Positions 22,592-35,679 of a DNA stretch of 64,000 nucleotides are shown here, piece by piece; the first letter of the stretch is position 1, and each line of letters begins with the position of its first letter. The stretch is from assembly GCA_947683425.1 (NCBI GenBank), contig CANTUQ010000050.1, forward strand, positions 8,734,501-8,798,500, written 5' to 3'. The notes under the pieces are model-generated. The model was not told the origin of the DNA. It saw nothing but the letters and a program-made list of their open reading frames with translations, and made no database searches. Origin of the DNA: Excoecaria cochinchinensis. Its lineage: Eukaryota > Streptophyta > Magnoliopsida > Malpighiales > Euphorbiaceae. The translations under genes and the position numbers were made by a program.

Positions 22592-25500
22592 GTATCTTTA
22601 CTACTAACTGTTTCACTGAAAATTTTGTACCCCTAAGCAAGTTAATTTGACTTATTCTTTTCCTTTATCGATCAGATTTACCATGAGATAGCATGAACTA
22701 GCCTGAATATTTTAGATATTCTTACTATGCACTGCAAGCACTGGAAATAATCTCCTACACTGGATGATTTAAATTCATAAGTCATCTCTTGGCACGAATA
22801 TTTTATGTTAATGGCAAAAAGTAACGCACAAAAATAAGAGAAGGGTCATCCTGGATGGTGAGCATCTCCTTGCATGAAATTTTTTTATTACTTTTATTAT
22901 TTTTTAAATTCTAGCAGTGCATTAATTTATCAATGAAATTATTTTAATGGTTAGCATTGCATTGTATTCTATTTCTATGACAGTAGATCAAGGAAGGATT
23001 TTGTTTTATATTCTCTAGCCCATGTGTGGAATTTGAATTATTGTCTATGAATGATGTGTATTTTGAGATTTATCTTCTGATTTCTAGACATTGCTTAAAT
23101 ACTGGTGGAAGATTGATTATTAGATAGATAACTTGATGACTTTTGCCGAGAAACAAAATAATAATGTTAATAGACATGGTGCTTACCCAGAGTTAGACAG
23201 CTAATTTTAGAGAATCTTCACCTTCTGCAGGATACATCAGCTTCGGTTCCACAGGCCAATGCTCCATCTTCTACTTCATTTTTATCTCAGTCTACTCCCT
23301 TGTTTCTTCATTCTCCTTCAATTTCTACAAGCACTTCATCATCTTCACAGTTATCTGCCACCCCTTCCTTTCTGCCTCCTGGACGAGCAGCAACACCTGG
23401 GACTGCTAGACCATCTGGATTAGCTCCAATGACTCTTCCATCTTCTGTTGTTGATTCTGCCTCATCTTCAGTTTTTCAGAGGCCTATCATGCCAACTGTT
23501 ACTCCTGCTTCAAATTATGTAGTTCAGCAGCAAACATACCCTACCTATCCTGCTATAGCTGCTCAGCCTCAGGGGCATTGGTTTCAGCCCCCGCAGGTTG
23601 GGGGCATCCCTAGGCCACCGTATTTGCCATATCCTGCAGTTTTTCCCGGGTCCTTTCCTTTGCCCGTGCACAACATTTCTCGTCCTTCTATCCTACCACC
23701 TGATTTTCAACCTCTTGGTGTTAATACTTTTGGAACTACAGCTGCAAATCTGCCATCTGCTGCTGCTTCAGGTCATCAGTTAGCGGGCACTCCTGGGATG
23801 CAGAAAGAATTACCGCCTGGAATTGGTATGCTCAGGGTTTCATGATAGGTTACTGATAAACTTAAAATGTAAGAGTTGTTTATTCCTCAGTAAAGTTATA
23901 TTGTATGAAATTTGGCATCAATATTACATTGGCCTTTGCAGATGACAAGAATCATAATCATGAATTAGGCACCCAGGACGTTGCTGCCATCAACGAACCA
24001 TTAGATGCCTGGACTGCTCACAAGACTGAGGCAGGAGTTGTTTATTATTATAATTCTGTAACCAGAGTATCAACTTATGAGAAACCTCCTGGCTTTAGGG
24101 GTGAGGTATGGACAATTGCAGCTAGTTGTTACATACTGAATTGCTCAAATTTCTTTCTTCTGTCTCTTCATGAAAGTTTCTGAAATAAAATTGAGTTGTT
24201 TTTAACATCCTTGTTCTTTTTTGTGATAATATTGTATGTAGTCTTAAACAATAGCTGCATGTTTAGAGATTTCTTAAATCAATATCAACATAAATGAGCT
24301 TATAACATGCCAATAAACCCATTCAATGGGACGCCAATGAAATGTCCACCATCTCTTCCTCCTTTTGTCTTCTTCGCCTTCTCTAAGTAGAATTATGATG
24401 TAGATGCTGTATTCTTTTTGAGCCTCTTTCTCTTTTGGCTGGATCCTACATCTCTATTTTGTTTCTTATTTTGGTGGGTATCATATACTGATGTCTGAAA
24501 TTTGGCTTAAACTGAAATTTGGCTTAAATTTTCTGTTTTGGTTATTGTGAATGACTTTGTGTTTATGTTAGCCACTGTCTTTACCATTTTGATGCTTTTG
24601 ATCGACACTAGTTCTGTATTTTTGTATACTATGGATGCAGCCTGAGAAGGTTCCTGCACAGCCAACTCCAGTTTCAATGTAAGTTTTTGTTACTCGATAT
24701 CTCTTGATATATTTCTTCTAATTTTGTTATCTGGATACAAATGTGCTTATATTGTAGCTTTTCTGTCTTGTTTCTTATGTCTTGGAGGCACAAAAAGTTA
24801 TTCAAATGCAAAATTTTTGGTAACAGACTCTTTGTGATCTCGATGAAGATTTGTCAACCTCTATCATGCACAGATGCTTTCATTTGTGTGTTTCTATTAG
24901 AAAGTCCACTAAATAGGGTCAAATAAAACAAAAGTTGGCCCAGCCCAGTTATTTATCTTCCCCATCTTAACATTCTTTTCTGTCATTGCTGGTATCACCT
25001 TCTGTGTTGTTTGTGATGTCTTCTTCCTTCCTTTCTCTCTCTCTCTCTCTCTCTCTTTTTCCCCTTTCTGCAATCGTGCCATTATTACAATTGAAAAAAA
25101 TATGGAACGTATAGTTTGTTATGGATGAAATGTGCCATCACAAGCTGAGATGCTGTGCTTTTGAAGATCCCCATTCCTTCTCGCTCTCTGATTTTTTGGC
25201 CAATTTTATGGTTTAGTCCAGCTGATATGGGGTGAGGCTTATTTAAAACTCTGCTTGTTATGTGCAAGTGGCCTAGGAGAATCCCTTATTAGGAGCCCAG
25301 AATAATGTGCATCCGCCTATGGACACTTGAAGCACTCTAGGAAGCCACCAAGCCTTGAAGGATTATCAAAAAACAGAAAAAAAAAGAAGAAGAAAGAACC
25401 TAGAACATCCATCTTAATCTACCTAGAATTAGGTGACATTTTCTGGACTTTTTTAGTTTTGTGCTTTGTTATTCTGCACCTCATTCCTCACATGGTTAAA

Positions 25501-28500
25501 AGGCTGGAAGAGTGTAGGAGGTCTAAGAGCACCTCGAGAGATTCTATTTTCAGCAATATAACATTAATAATGCATGAACTGGGAAACATTTATTGATAAC
25601 TAATTCAAAAAGTATAATGTTACATACTATGATGCTTTTCCTTCTGCTTAGAATCAGATGTGAAATTTTGTGATGCTTTTATCCTATGTTTTCTTTTCTT
25701 TTTTTTTTTTTTTTTTTTTTTTTTCTGCACCACTATTCATGATAATTAAATTTCTCCATAATGCAGTTTTGTATTGTGAAAATAATAGACTATAAAATGT
25801 TATGTTCTATTGTTGTGGCAATTTATTGTTGTTTTACCCAGATTTCATTTGAGGGGGATAACCCATAGGAATGGCAGATGTCCTTGTTTGGAAGCTTTTT
25901 AGAGACTAGAGGAGAATGGATAAGGAGTAATTAGTAATTCCTTTGGACTCCTCTTTTTTATCCCTTCCTACAAGGATAGAAGAAGAATTCTTCCTGCCTC
26001 ATGGATAGAATAAGAATTCTCTGTTATTCTTTTAATCAGTTCAAAAATAAATATGCTGGTCAATAATAAAACTCTATCTTTGAATTCAATGTCCTTTGCT
26101 GATTTAGTATGTTTGTGTTTGACCGTTATTTCAGCGTTGGGATTTTTTTTTCAAGTTGATTTAAAATCATAGTTACTATTTGGATTGTCTAAATGGTGCA
26201 TTTATTTCTGTTGTAAAACAAATTATATGAAATGTTTTAGATATTTATCGATTCTTTATTTTTACTTAAGTTATAGTGTAATGATAGAAATATTTATAAG
26301 TTTAGAATAAAAAATTGCAAACCTAAACTTCTTAGTAATGTTAAGTCACACATGACAGCTTTAAAGGTTATAGAAACAAAGAAATCGATGTTACAGCAAT
26401 ATATTTTAACAGTTTCCTTTCTGTTCCCTTCTTTTAAACCAATCAAAGATTGAATTCTTTATTATAAAGATATATGTAGCTGTCCTTTTTTTTTGATCAA
26501 AATGTTATAGCTCACGACCTTTTCAGAGCTTCCAAAAAATAATTAATTATGTATTGTTTATTTTACTTTTATTTTCCTAATTCCATGGGATAATAGCTAT
26601 TGTTTCCTTCCTTTTTCTCAAAGAAACTCCCAAACAGTGTGTGAATGTCGGAGGATACAATTTTTTGTAGTTAGACGTAAATTTTTTTGAAATTGAAGAG
26701 CTCTATGTCGGATTTATATCTATATCATATGTGGATTGCATAATTGCCTGAATACATTACTGCTTTTAACCTTTCCTTATCGCGGCTGACACACATGACA
26801 ATGAGTTGGCATGTATTGTAGTTCAAAGATGTATGCTTAACTTTATTTAGCCATGTGCCTGCACTTTGTGTCAATGATCTTTAACACTTAGTGTGCCTAT
26901 CACTGTTACAACGCTATTTGAAACTTATCATGACTTCTCCTTCAGTTTGTTAACGGCTAAAGTATATAATTTTTCATACTGTTCATATACATTGGTATTT
27001 ATATTGTTGATGACATGGATTATTTCAATCTCTGTAGTGTTTTTACCATCTTTGAATAAATTATTTGTAAGTTTTTGGTCAATTAATGGTTACCTTTGGC
27101 TGATTGAGTTGTGCGTAAGTTCCGGTAATAGCTTACAATTCTCAACTCTTAAAGTAACTCAAGTATTTCTGTGCTTAGGGAGAATTTGGGTGGCACAGAT
27201 TGGGCTTTAGTCACCACAAATGATGGCAAAAAATATTACTACAACAACAAAACTAAGGTATGGTAATTGATATCATGCAGTTTCATTAGATTATAGTAGA
27301 TGAATATTGTGTATAAACTTTATGGCATGCAACTGTTAAGAATTTAATTGGCAATTTATGTACTTTTACAGTTTTATACTTTTATTAATTTAGGGGCAAC
27401 TAATATCTGTGCAATGAGATATGTTTTATCATGAATGAATATATATGAATCCTACACACACGGACCAGTAGCCACACGCTTTATCTTGGTCATCTATGAT
27501 GGAAAAGCATGACATTTTAAGAGATTGTCTGTTTGTGAAGCGCAGCCTTTTAAGCATCAAAATATTTTGGTAGTTTCAGTTTTAACATTTGGGAATTAGC
27601 TGAACTGGTTCTGTTGTCGATTGACATAATATGTGAAGCCTGCTGTAGCATAGAGTCTAAAATTCCTACTTGTGCAATCAATTGTTTTTTTCTTGAAACA
27701 ATGATTTAAAGAACATTGAAAGAGGATATTTGTTGTTCCATACTTTAATAAACCTGCTAACAGGTCATTTAAAAAAAAAAATGCAATTGGGGTTGCTATT
27801 TGAACAATATGATTGAATTGGTTTGCCAGACTAGTTGTACCAGTTGTCTTTTCACTGTAATCTGGTTTGGATTGTAATTCATTTCTTAAAGTTCTATTTT
27901 TGCCTGAAATGATTCATTACTCCCTCTGTCTGAAAAGATAGGCTTACTTTTTTGTTCTTTCTTTTTCACTCAAACTAAGAAAAGTTAGTCTAAATGGTTG
28001 CGGTTGCTATTTGAACAATCAGATTGAATTGGTTTGCCAGACTAGTTGTACCAATTGTCTTTTCACTGTAATCTGGTTTGGATTGCAATTCATTTCTTAA
28101 TGTTCTATTTTCACCTGAAAACCATTTGATTCATTACTCCCTCTGTCTGAAAAGATAAGCTTACTTTTTTGTTCTTGCTTTTTCACTCAAATTAAGAAAA
28201 GTTAGTCTAAATGGTTGGAATCATACATTTGTCCTAATACACTCCTTTTAGAAACGGTAATTCATATTTGATGATGAGCATATTTCTCAAGTTGAAACTC
28301 AAAATATGTATTGCAATCTTAATTTGATGATTTTATTGAACAAAATCATTTGATTTAGGATGTCTTTTGAAAATCCATTAGAAATGATAAATAATCACAA
28401 ATTACTAGCAAATACTCGTATGAGAATGAAATAATTTAACAGAAGTCAAATGGCCAATGCAAAAGGTCATTTCAGGCGTTACTATACTAATTTAATAACA

Positions 28501-31500
28501 AATATTATTTAACTTCATATTATCAATAAGAGGCAGTTGATTATACTGATTTAATAACAGCTACTAAATAACTATGTATTTGTATTTTCAATCATATAGA
28601 GTTTTTCAACTGGACATTTAGGAGTTCCTTCTCAAATTTGACTTTTGTACATTCACTTTCCTTATGTTAGCTATCATAAAACAATCATTTGCATGATATT
28701 GGTACTCCCTTAATTATTTCCATAAGTAATAGCGGGTTTTGTTTATCTGTCTTGAGATACCAAGAAAATCGAAATGAACTAACTCAACTCTAAATAATAA
28801 ATAAACTCTATTAATGTCTTTATCAACCGTAATTGTGTTCTTTTTGGGGGGGGGGGGGGGGGGTGTGGTGTGGAAGAAATAATTTTGAGCTGAGGACAGT
28901 TGATGAAGAGAGTGAGGAAGGAAGACTTGTAATAATAGGAAAAGGAAAAAATTGTCTATCCAAAATATTATCTGAAAAGTGCCCATTGTAAAGTTGAACA
29001 GAACAATCATATTTGAACCACAGATTATAAGATTCAATTATGATTCTATTCAATTTTTAGAAAGAAAAGATATGATTTGAATTGTGATTTTATCATTTTG
29101 ATAAATTTCTTGATATGAATGAGCTTGTTTTAAATGTTGCCTGTATCTTTTGCTGGTGTTGGATTGTACTTCTCCTGAATATTTTTGGCTTCCAAAATTG
29201 ATACTAGTTTGTTGCCTATACCTGTTTTGATTGTTTCTGAGAATTATCTGCCCAATTGATTTTTTTTTTTCCTGGATCTTAGAAATTATATGTGGCTTTG
29301 TGGTTGTTAATCTTTCTTTGAAAGACTAGTGGCATGGTGTTGAGAAGTTTTGCAATTTTTCTAAATGTTTATCAGCTAATTTATCATTTTTATTTGCTTG
29401 GTTATTTTTATGGCTATCTTTGACTTTCAATCTGATGCGTTTCTCGTTTCAAATGTTAATAATAGATATCTAAGACCATAATTCATTGAATAAGATTGCC
29501 AATTATAAGTTACCATCCTTATAGTCTTTATTGTCCCTTTCTTTCTTTATGTTTTCTCCACCAGTTGAGTAGCTGGCAGATCCCAAGTGAAGTGACAGAA
29601 ATGAAGATGAAGCGGGATGCTGAACTGCAAGAACATGAAATGTCAGTGTTGCGGTCCAGTGACTTGGGTGAGAAAGGATCTACTCCTATTACTTTGAGTG
29701 CTGCTGCTTTCATCACCGGTGGACGTGATGCCATAGCTCTCAGAGCGTCAAGTACATCAGGAGCATCATCTGCATTGGATTTGATTAAGAAAAAGTTGCA
29801 GGACTCTGGAACTCCAGTTACATCTTCACCTGTTCCAGTTTCACTAGGAACATCAACAATGGAGTCAAATGGCTCAAGAGCTCCTGAGGCTACAGCGAAG
29901 GGCTTGCAAAGTGAGAATAGCAAAGAAAAGCCAAAGAATACTAATGGAGATGGTGATGTGTCTGACTCATCTTCAGATTCAGAGGATGAAGACAGTGGAC
30001 CTACCAAGGAAGAGTGCATTATCCAATTTAAGGTATCTTATTAGTACAAACTTGTACATAAAAGTTAAATGGGCCGTTTTTGAATTTTTCAGTGTCCTTG
30101 ATTTATTCTTAATTGCATTAAACTTGTACACAATGGCATCTTGTCGTATTATTTTTCTGTTAACTATTGCTGTTCTAAGTACTCTGACAAATGCAAATCT
30201 GTAGGTGATAAACTTGATGCTTGCAATAGGACTTACTTCATCTATCACGAGATGATAATTGTAAAGCTTGAACCAAAATATGATGAATCAGTCACTCACA
30301 ACTTGGATAGTAACTAGTAAATCAATTGGTTTCCGATCTTGTTCTAACACTAGGAGTATCTTCAGTCTAGACAATATCCTTTCACATTCCATCCATAGCT
30401 GTTGCGGCACAATTTTGAGACTCATTGAAGAACTACCGAATCTTTTCTCCATATATTTCTATAGTTAAGCTAATGAAAGTATATTATAATGGTTTGGGTT
30501 TAAGCAAAGGCGATAAAGATCTATGTTGAGTCCTGGTGTTCCGAACTGTGTGCTAGTGGAATAAGAGCTTACAGGTTAGAAGAGGGCAAAACATAGATGT
30601 TTCAGTCTATCTAACTTATCCAAATCTTTGGAGAAAATGAATTTTTAATTTTTTAATTTTTTTGCATTTAGCATTTTTAGTTTTCTTATGTTCACTCTGA
30701 ATTTGGTGTTTGAGAAACATTAGGTTCTGTACTTATAATGTCCCTGAATGTACAGGAGATGCTAAAGGAGCGCGGAGTAGCGCCGTTCTCAAAATGGGAG
30801 AAGGAGCTGCCGAAGATATTATTTGATCCTCGCTTTAAGGTTTGAGTCTAAAGACTTAAGAATTAGTTTGTTCGGGACTTAGGCAAATTCCCTAAAACAA
30901 CCCCTTGAAACAGGTTTGTTGGATTCATATATCTGCCCAGTTGCAATGGGGGTGAACTTGTTTTTTGTTTTAATGTGCTTCTTGTTTTCTTATTAGCTTG
31001 CTCGCAACCTTATTATTTGTATCCTTTTATGAGGCTTTATTCTGGGGAAAAAGTCATTGTGTGGGTAACTCTAATGGTTCTTATATCTTGTTTCCAGGGT
31101 GTTTATAGTTTATGGCTTTGTTGAGTGGGCTAATAAAGCTACATATAACATTGCAGTAAAGTGAATCTAAAATTATGATTTCTTTTTTCGGGATAATCCT
31201 AATTTTGAAATTAACATTTCCATTTCAGAGTTTCATGTAATTTCTATTAAGGAAGGTGAGGTTTATTATCTGTTTAGGATTTTTTATCTTTTTGAATTTA
31301 AGACGACTTTTAAAGTAATATTCTTTCTATCTTTATAAATTGGTTCAGAACTATCCTTGTTTTGGGATTCCTATTTATTAATTGTAGTAGTCATTAGCCT
31401 ATAACTACTTATCCATATTATTCTCTGCAGTCTATAGATTTGTTTGAATTGTTGATATCTCAATCAAATTTTAAGCTTAGCAAGTCCTTTTAGCTTGGTG

Positions 31501-34500
31501 CTTTTCTCTTTGCTTGTGTTTGATGTTTCATAAGAAGTGGGAAAACACAAAAAGCTAGAGGTTTGGTTTGGGGGCTAGGGCCTTCAAAAAGAGTTGTATC
31601 CCTCTAAAATCAAGGAGTTGAATCTTTTTGTGGTTTGATAAATGTCATGGATTTGGAAATGGGATTAGCTGTACTGCATTAAAAATTTGGTTTGGTGCAT
31701 CTAAGGTATTACTTGGTCCCATTCAAGCACACCTTCCCAAATTGGCAACAGACTAACAAAAACATATGTCTATTAGAGCTCTGGATGTGGGAAGTGAAAA
31801 GTTCAGAACAAGTTCCAAAAAAGAACAACATTGACACAAGCAATTTGAATTCATGACATTCATTAGCAATTTCAATCAAACGGCATTAGTTCCAGAAATG
31901 GAAACTTAGTAAAATTGTTATGATTTTTCAAGTTGCTACTTGAGTGCATTTAGTGGAGGGTAACATAGTTTAAGTATGATCTGACAAGTAGCTGAGTTGA
32001 GTGTGGTTGTCAGTGAAGTTCTATTTAACATGCATGCTTTCGTTTTCTAGTATTGTGATCTCTGCAATAGCACATCAGTTTTCCTCATGATACACTAACA
32101 CTAGTCTGAATTTGGATTCTGATGCAACACTATAAATTTCTTTGCTAATGATGATTTGCTTCTCTGATTGTATAAAATGGGTATCTTAGAGTGCTTTTCT
32201 TATTGTAAGGGTGTTATTCTGCTGCAGGCTATTCCAAGCCATTCTGCTAGAAGGTCCTTGTTTGAGCACTATGTTAAAACACGTGCAGAGGAGGAGCGCA
32301 AAGAGAAACGGGCAGCTAAGAAGGCTGCAATAGAGGGATTCAAGCAGTTACTGGATGAAGCAGCTGAGGTTGCTTGTGCTAAATTTATTTCAAATACTGC
32401 TTCTTTGGCTCTTAGGCTTTGAAATTGAGTACTGAAGATTGCTTATGTCCCGATTCTGATTTCAGGACATTGATCACCACACTGATTATCAAAGTTTCAG
32501 AAGGAAATGGGGTAATGATCCACGGTTTGAGGCGGTAGACCGGAAAGATAGAGAACATTTATTAAATGAAAGGTATCATTTGCTGAGAGCTTGGCTTTTA
32601 GATTTCAATTAGGACTGTATGTTATGATTGTTGTGCAATAAGTTGATCTTCACTTTGTATGGAACATTTATTGTTCTCCTTTTGTTTATATACTCCCTCC
32701 ATTCCTTAAGCAAAATTCAAATTCTATTTATCTGGTAATTTTAGATTTACAATGCAATTTAGTTTTTTTTCCAATTGATGTTGACTTGTTTAAGTTTATG
32801 TATTAAATTATTCAATTTTATCTTAAATTTAAGTTTAATTAATAGTTTTTTAATTTTAGTAAAAACAATAAAAGTAACACATAAAATGAAATGGAGGGAG
32901 TATCTGCCAATTTGCCAATTAGGTTATGTTGATCACTGCAGTTAATGCCTTTAGTTGCTCTCTCTTCATCCATGGTAACATGGTGTTGCTCACATGAGGC
33001 CGGTAATTCATGCTCAACTCTCTTTGAGCCTCTATCTCAGTATTTGGAAAACATAAATGTATGATAGCTGATAGTTGTTTAATGAACCACATTTATTTTA
33101 CACTTATATTGGCACATTATCAACAGCCGTTCATAATAAATATCTCCATTTGGAATGAAGAACTATTTAACTTGTAGTGTTTAGGCAGTGCATGGTTGTA
33201 ACTTTTTTGTTGTCTTTGGTTTATTTGCACCTCTGAATTTAACATGTTTGAAGAATTTTGACATCTGTGTGTGCTGCTGTTAGTTGAAGTGGTTAGTGGC
33301 TTGCTCTTGTCAGAGTCACATTCTGTTGGAGCATCTGCAAACATATTTTGCAATTGACATGTCAGAGCTTTCTCTGCACATTTCTTTTACTCAGATTTTT
33401 AATTAGATTTACGTGAAATGTTTCCTAGACAGACAAAGTGATTTCTATTCAAATGCCTTGAAGGCTACATGTGTGAGCTGAGTAATAGGCTAGTGATCAG
33501 ATTCTCATATTCAATTTGGTGTGTCCTTTAGCCCTTGGATCTCTCTTTCTATATGCATGAAAATGCTTATTGCTTTTGCATGTGGACTTTCTACCACACT
33601 TGTGAAATAATGATTTTGCTTCATCTACAGAGTTCTTTCTTTAAAAAGGGCAGCTCAAGAAAAGGCTCAGGCTGAACGTGCGGCTGCTGCTGCTAGTTTC
33701 AAGTCAATGCTTCAAGAAAAAGGCGATTTACCTGTTCATTCTCGTTGGTCCAAGGTATGTATTATGGATCATGTTGTATTACATATTTTTTGGCTTTTTA
33801 AATAACAGAAACATTCAAACTTGACATTTATGTTTCTGGAGTTGAATTACTGCCACAATGGTGAAGGGTGAGTTTTCTTAAAAAAACTACTGGAGTGACT
33901 AAAATCATAGTAAAACAAGAATTCGACTAAAAACCTTAGGGGACCTTTTCAATTGAATTATGAAAATAAAAGTACCATAAAGGTGATTGTATATGTATAT
34001 TCAAACAAATTACTCCAACAACAAAATATCTTACAAGTTATGTAGAAGATCGAATTTTTACCTTATTTTACCTAAACCTCTTGTGCGATCATTGGTATTG
34101 GAAATATCTGGTTGAATATTAAGAAATATGTTACAGTTTGGAAAGAAAAGCAGAAGCAGAACTTGTGGGTGAAGTACCAGTCTGTTGGTAGCTAGTGTTT
34201 TTGGGAATTGTGTGGAATCAATGACTTGAATCCTCTTTTGTCACTGGCCTTTGAAGCCCTGATCTTTGATACTGGAATGAAGGGTGGTTGGCGTGTTAGA
34301 TGTGAATTGGTGAAATGCTACAGTGATGGGTGTGTAATTTGAATGGATATAGCTTCTTTATGGAGGACTACTTGTTTTTGTTGGGAAAATGGGGGAAAAA
34401 TTGCTTATAATGGAATATTATGGATGAAAGATGGGCAGACATATTAGTTGCACAGAAAGAAAGTATAGCCAACCAATGCAATGTTTATGCTCCTCTGCCA

Positions 34501-35644
34501 ACATGGGTTATGATGCTGAGTTTTATCTGCACGTGGGGTATTAGGTATATTTAGGGTGCCTTAGGTGCATGCCTAGTCTGATTCTATGTTGCAAAAGAAC
34601 TCAATTCATGGGTTATTTTAAACAACAGCTCTAAGTTTATGGTTGAATTTGAAGGAGAAAACATTTTTTTTTATTGCTAATTGCAGTATTTCAATTTTAG
34701 TGAAAGTGCAGAGTAGCTAAAAGAAAAAAGATTAGAAAATCCTTTTGGAATTTCGTTGACATCATATGCAGTTATACTTAGGTGCAAGTCCATGATACCT
34801 AGGGCTGAATTGCATCTCACACTGCTTTGCAGCCTAGTTCAAATTTTTATTAGTGGAAAAAGTGCTCCAGGGGCACTCAAAAGTTTAAAGTTAATTATTT
34901 GCATTGCACTTTTGGTCTTGATCATGGTTATCAAAAGTGGTATTGGTTGAATCTGAAATACCATGAACCATTTACCGTTTTGGTAAAGTAGATAGTAAAA
35001 AACCTTTTTTACTCGATACCATAAAAACCATTCATACTGCTGGTGAAACCGTGACTTGAAACCGGTTTACGGTTCAAAGACATGAGAAAGATTTATGCTT
35101 TTGTTTATTCTAACACCTAACTTTCAAAATAGTAATGATTTTTTTTCTTTTAAATACAATTTAGTAATTTTGAAACTTTATATCGTTTTTTTTTTTTAAT
35201 TTTTCTTAGTATTGCTTATACGAAACATTTTTTTTATGTTAAATATTCAATTGACCTTAAGAAACAAATATGATAAGAATAGCGAGACTAAACTACTGGA
35301 AACAAATTTATTAGTTTTACCATCATTTGAACTATAATTTATAACTTATTATATTTAAATTATTCTTTTAAAATATGGTAAATATGTTAATGTAAACATT
35401 ATTTATAACTATTAATTAGTATCTTGAAATATGTTAAAATTTATATTTTAGTGTTCTTTTTTGTTTTTTAAATACGGGTATGAAAACCTTGGTCTCGATT
35501 CATTGATTCGACTCTCTCTGGGTACTAAGAAAAATTTTCTACTGTCTGTTTGTAGAAAGCTAGGGTTATAAAAATGTACCTTTGTTCCGAATCTGTAAAT
35601 TCTGGGATAAGCACAAGTTCAAAATATTATGATATCAATACCCT

Positions 35645-35679
<35 letters not shown>

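Noticed and set aside
27924..28700. Complete Stowaway MITE in PRP40C intron 5
   Set aside because: Two direct CTCCCTCTGTCTG-like ends but no inverted partner; explained by the tandem duplication.
28714..29053. Minus-strand frames with a Pro run
   Set aside because: They arise from the G18 homopolymer and AT-rich intron DNA.
29528..30019. 163-codon minus-strand frame
   Set aside because: Antisense shadow of PRP40C coding exon 6.
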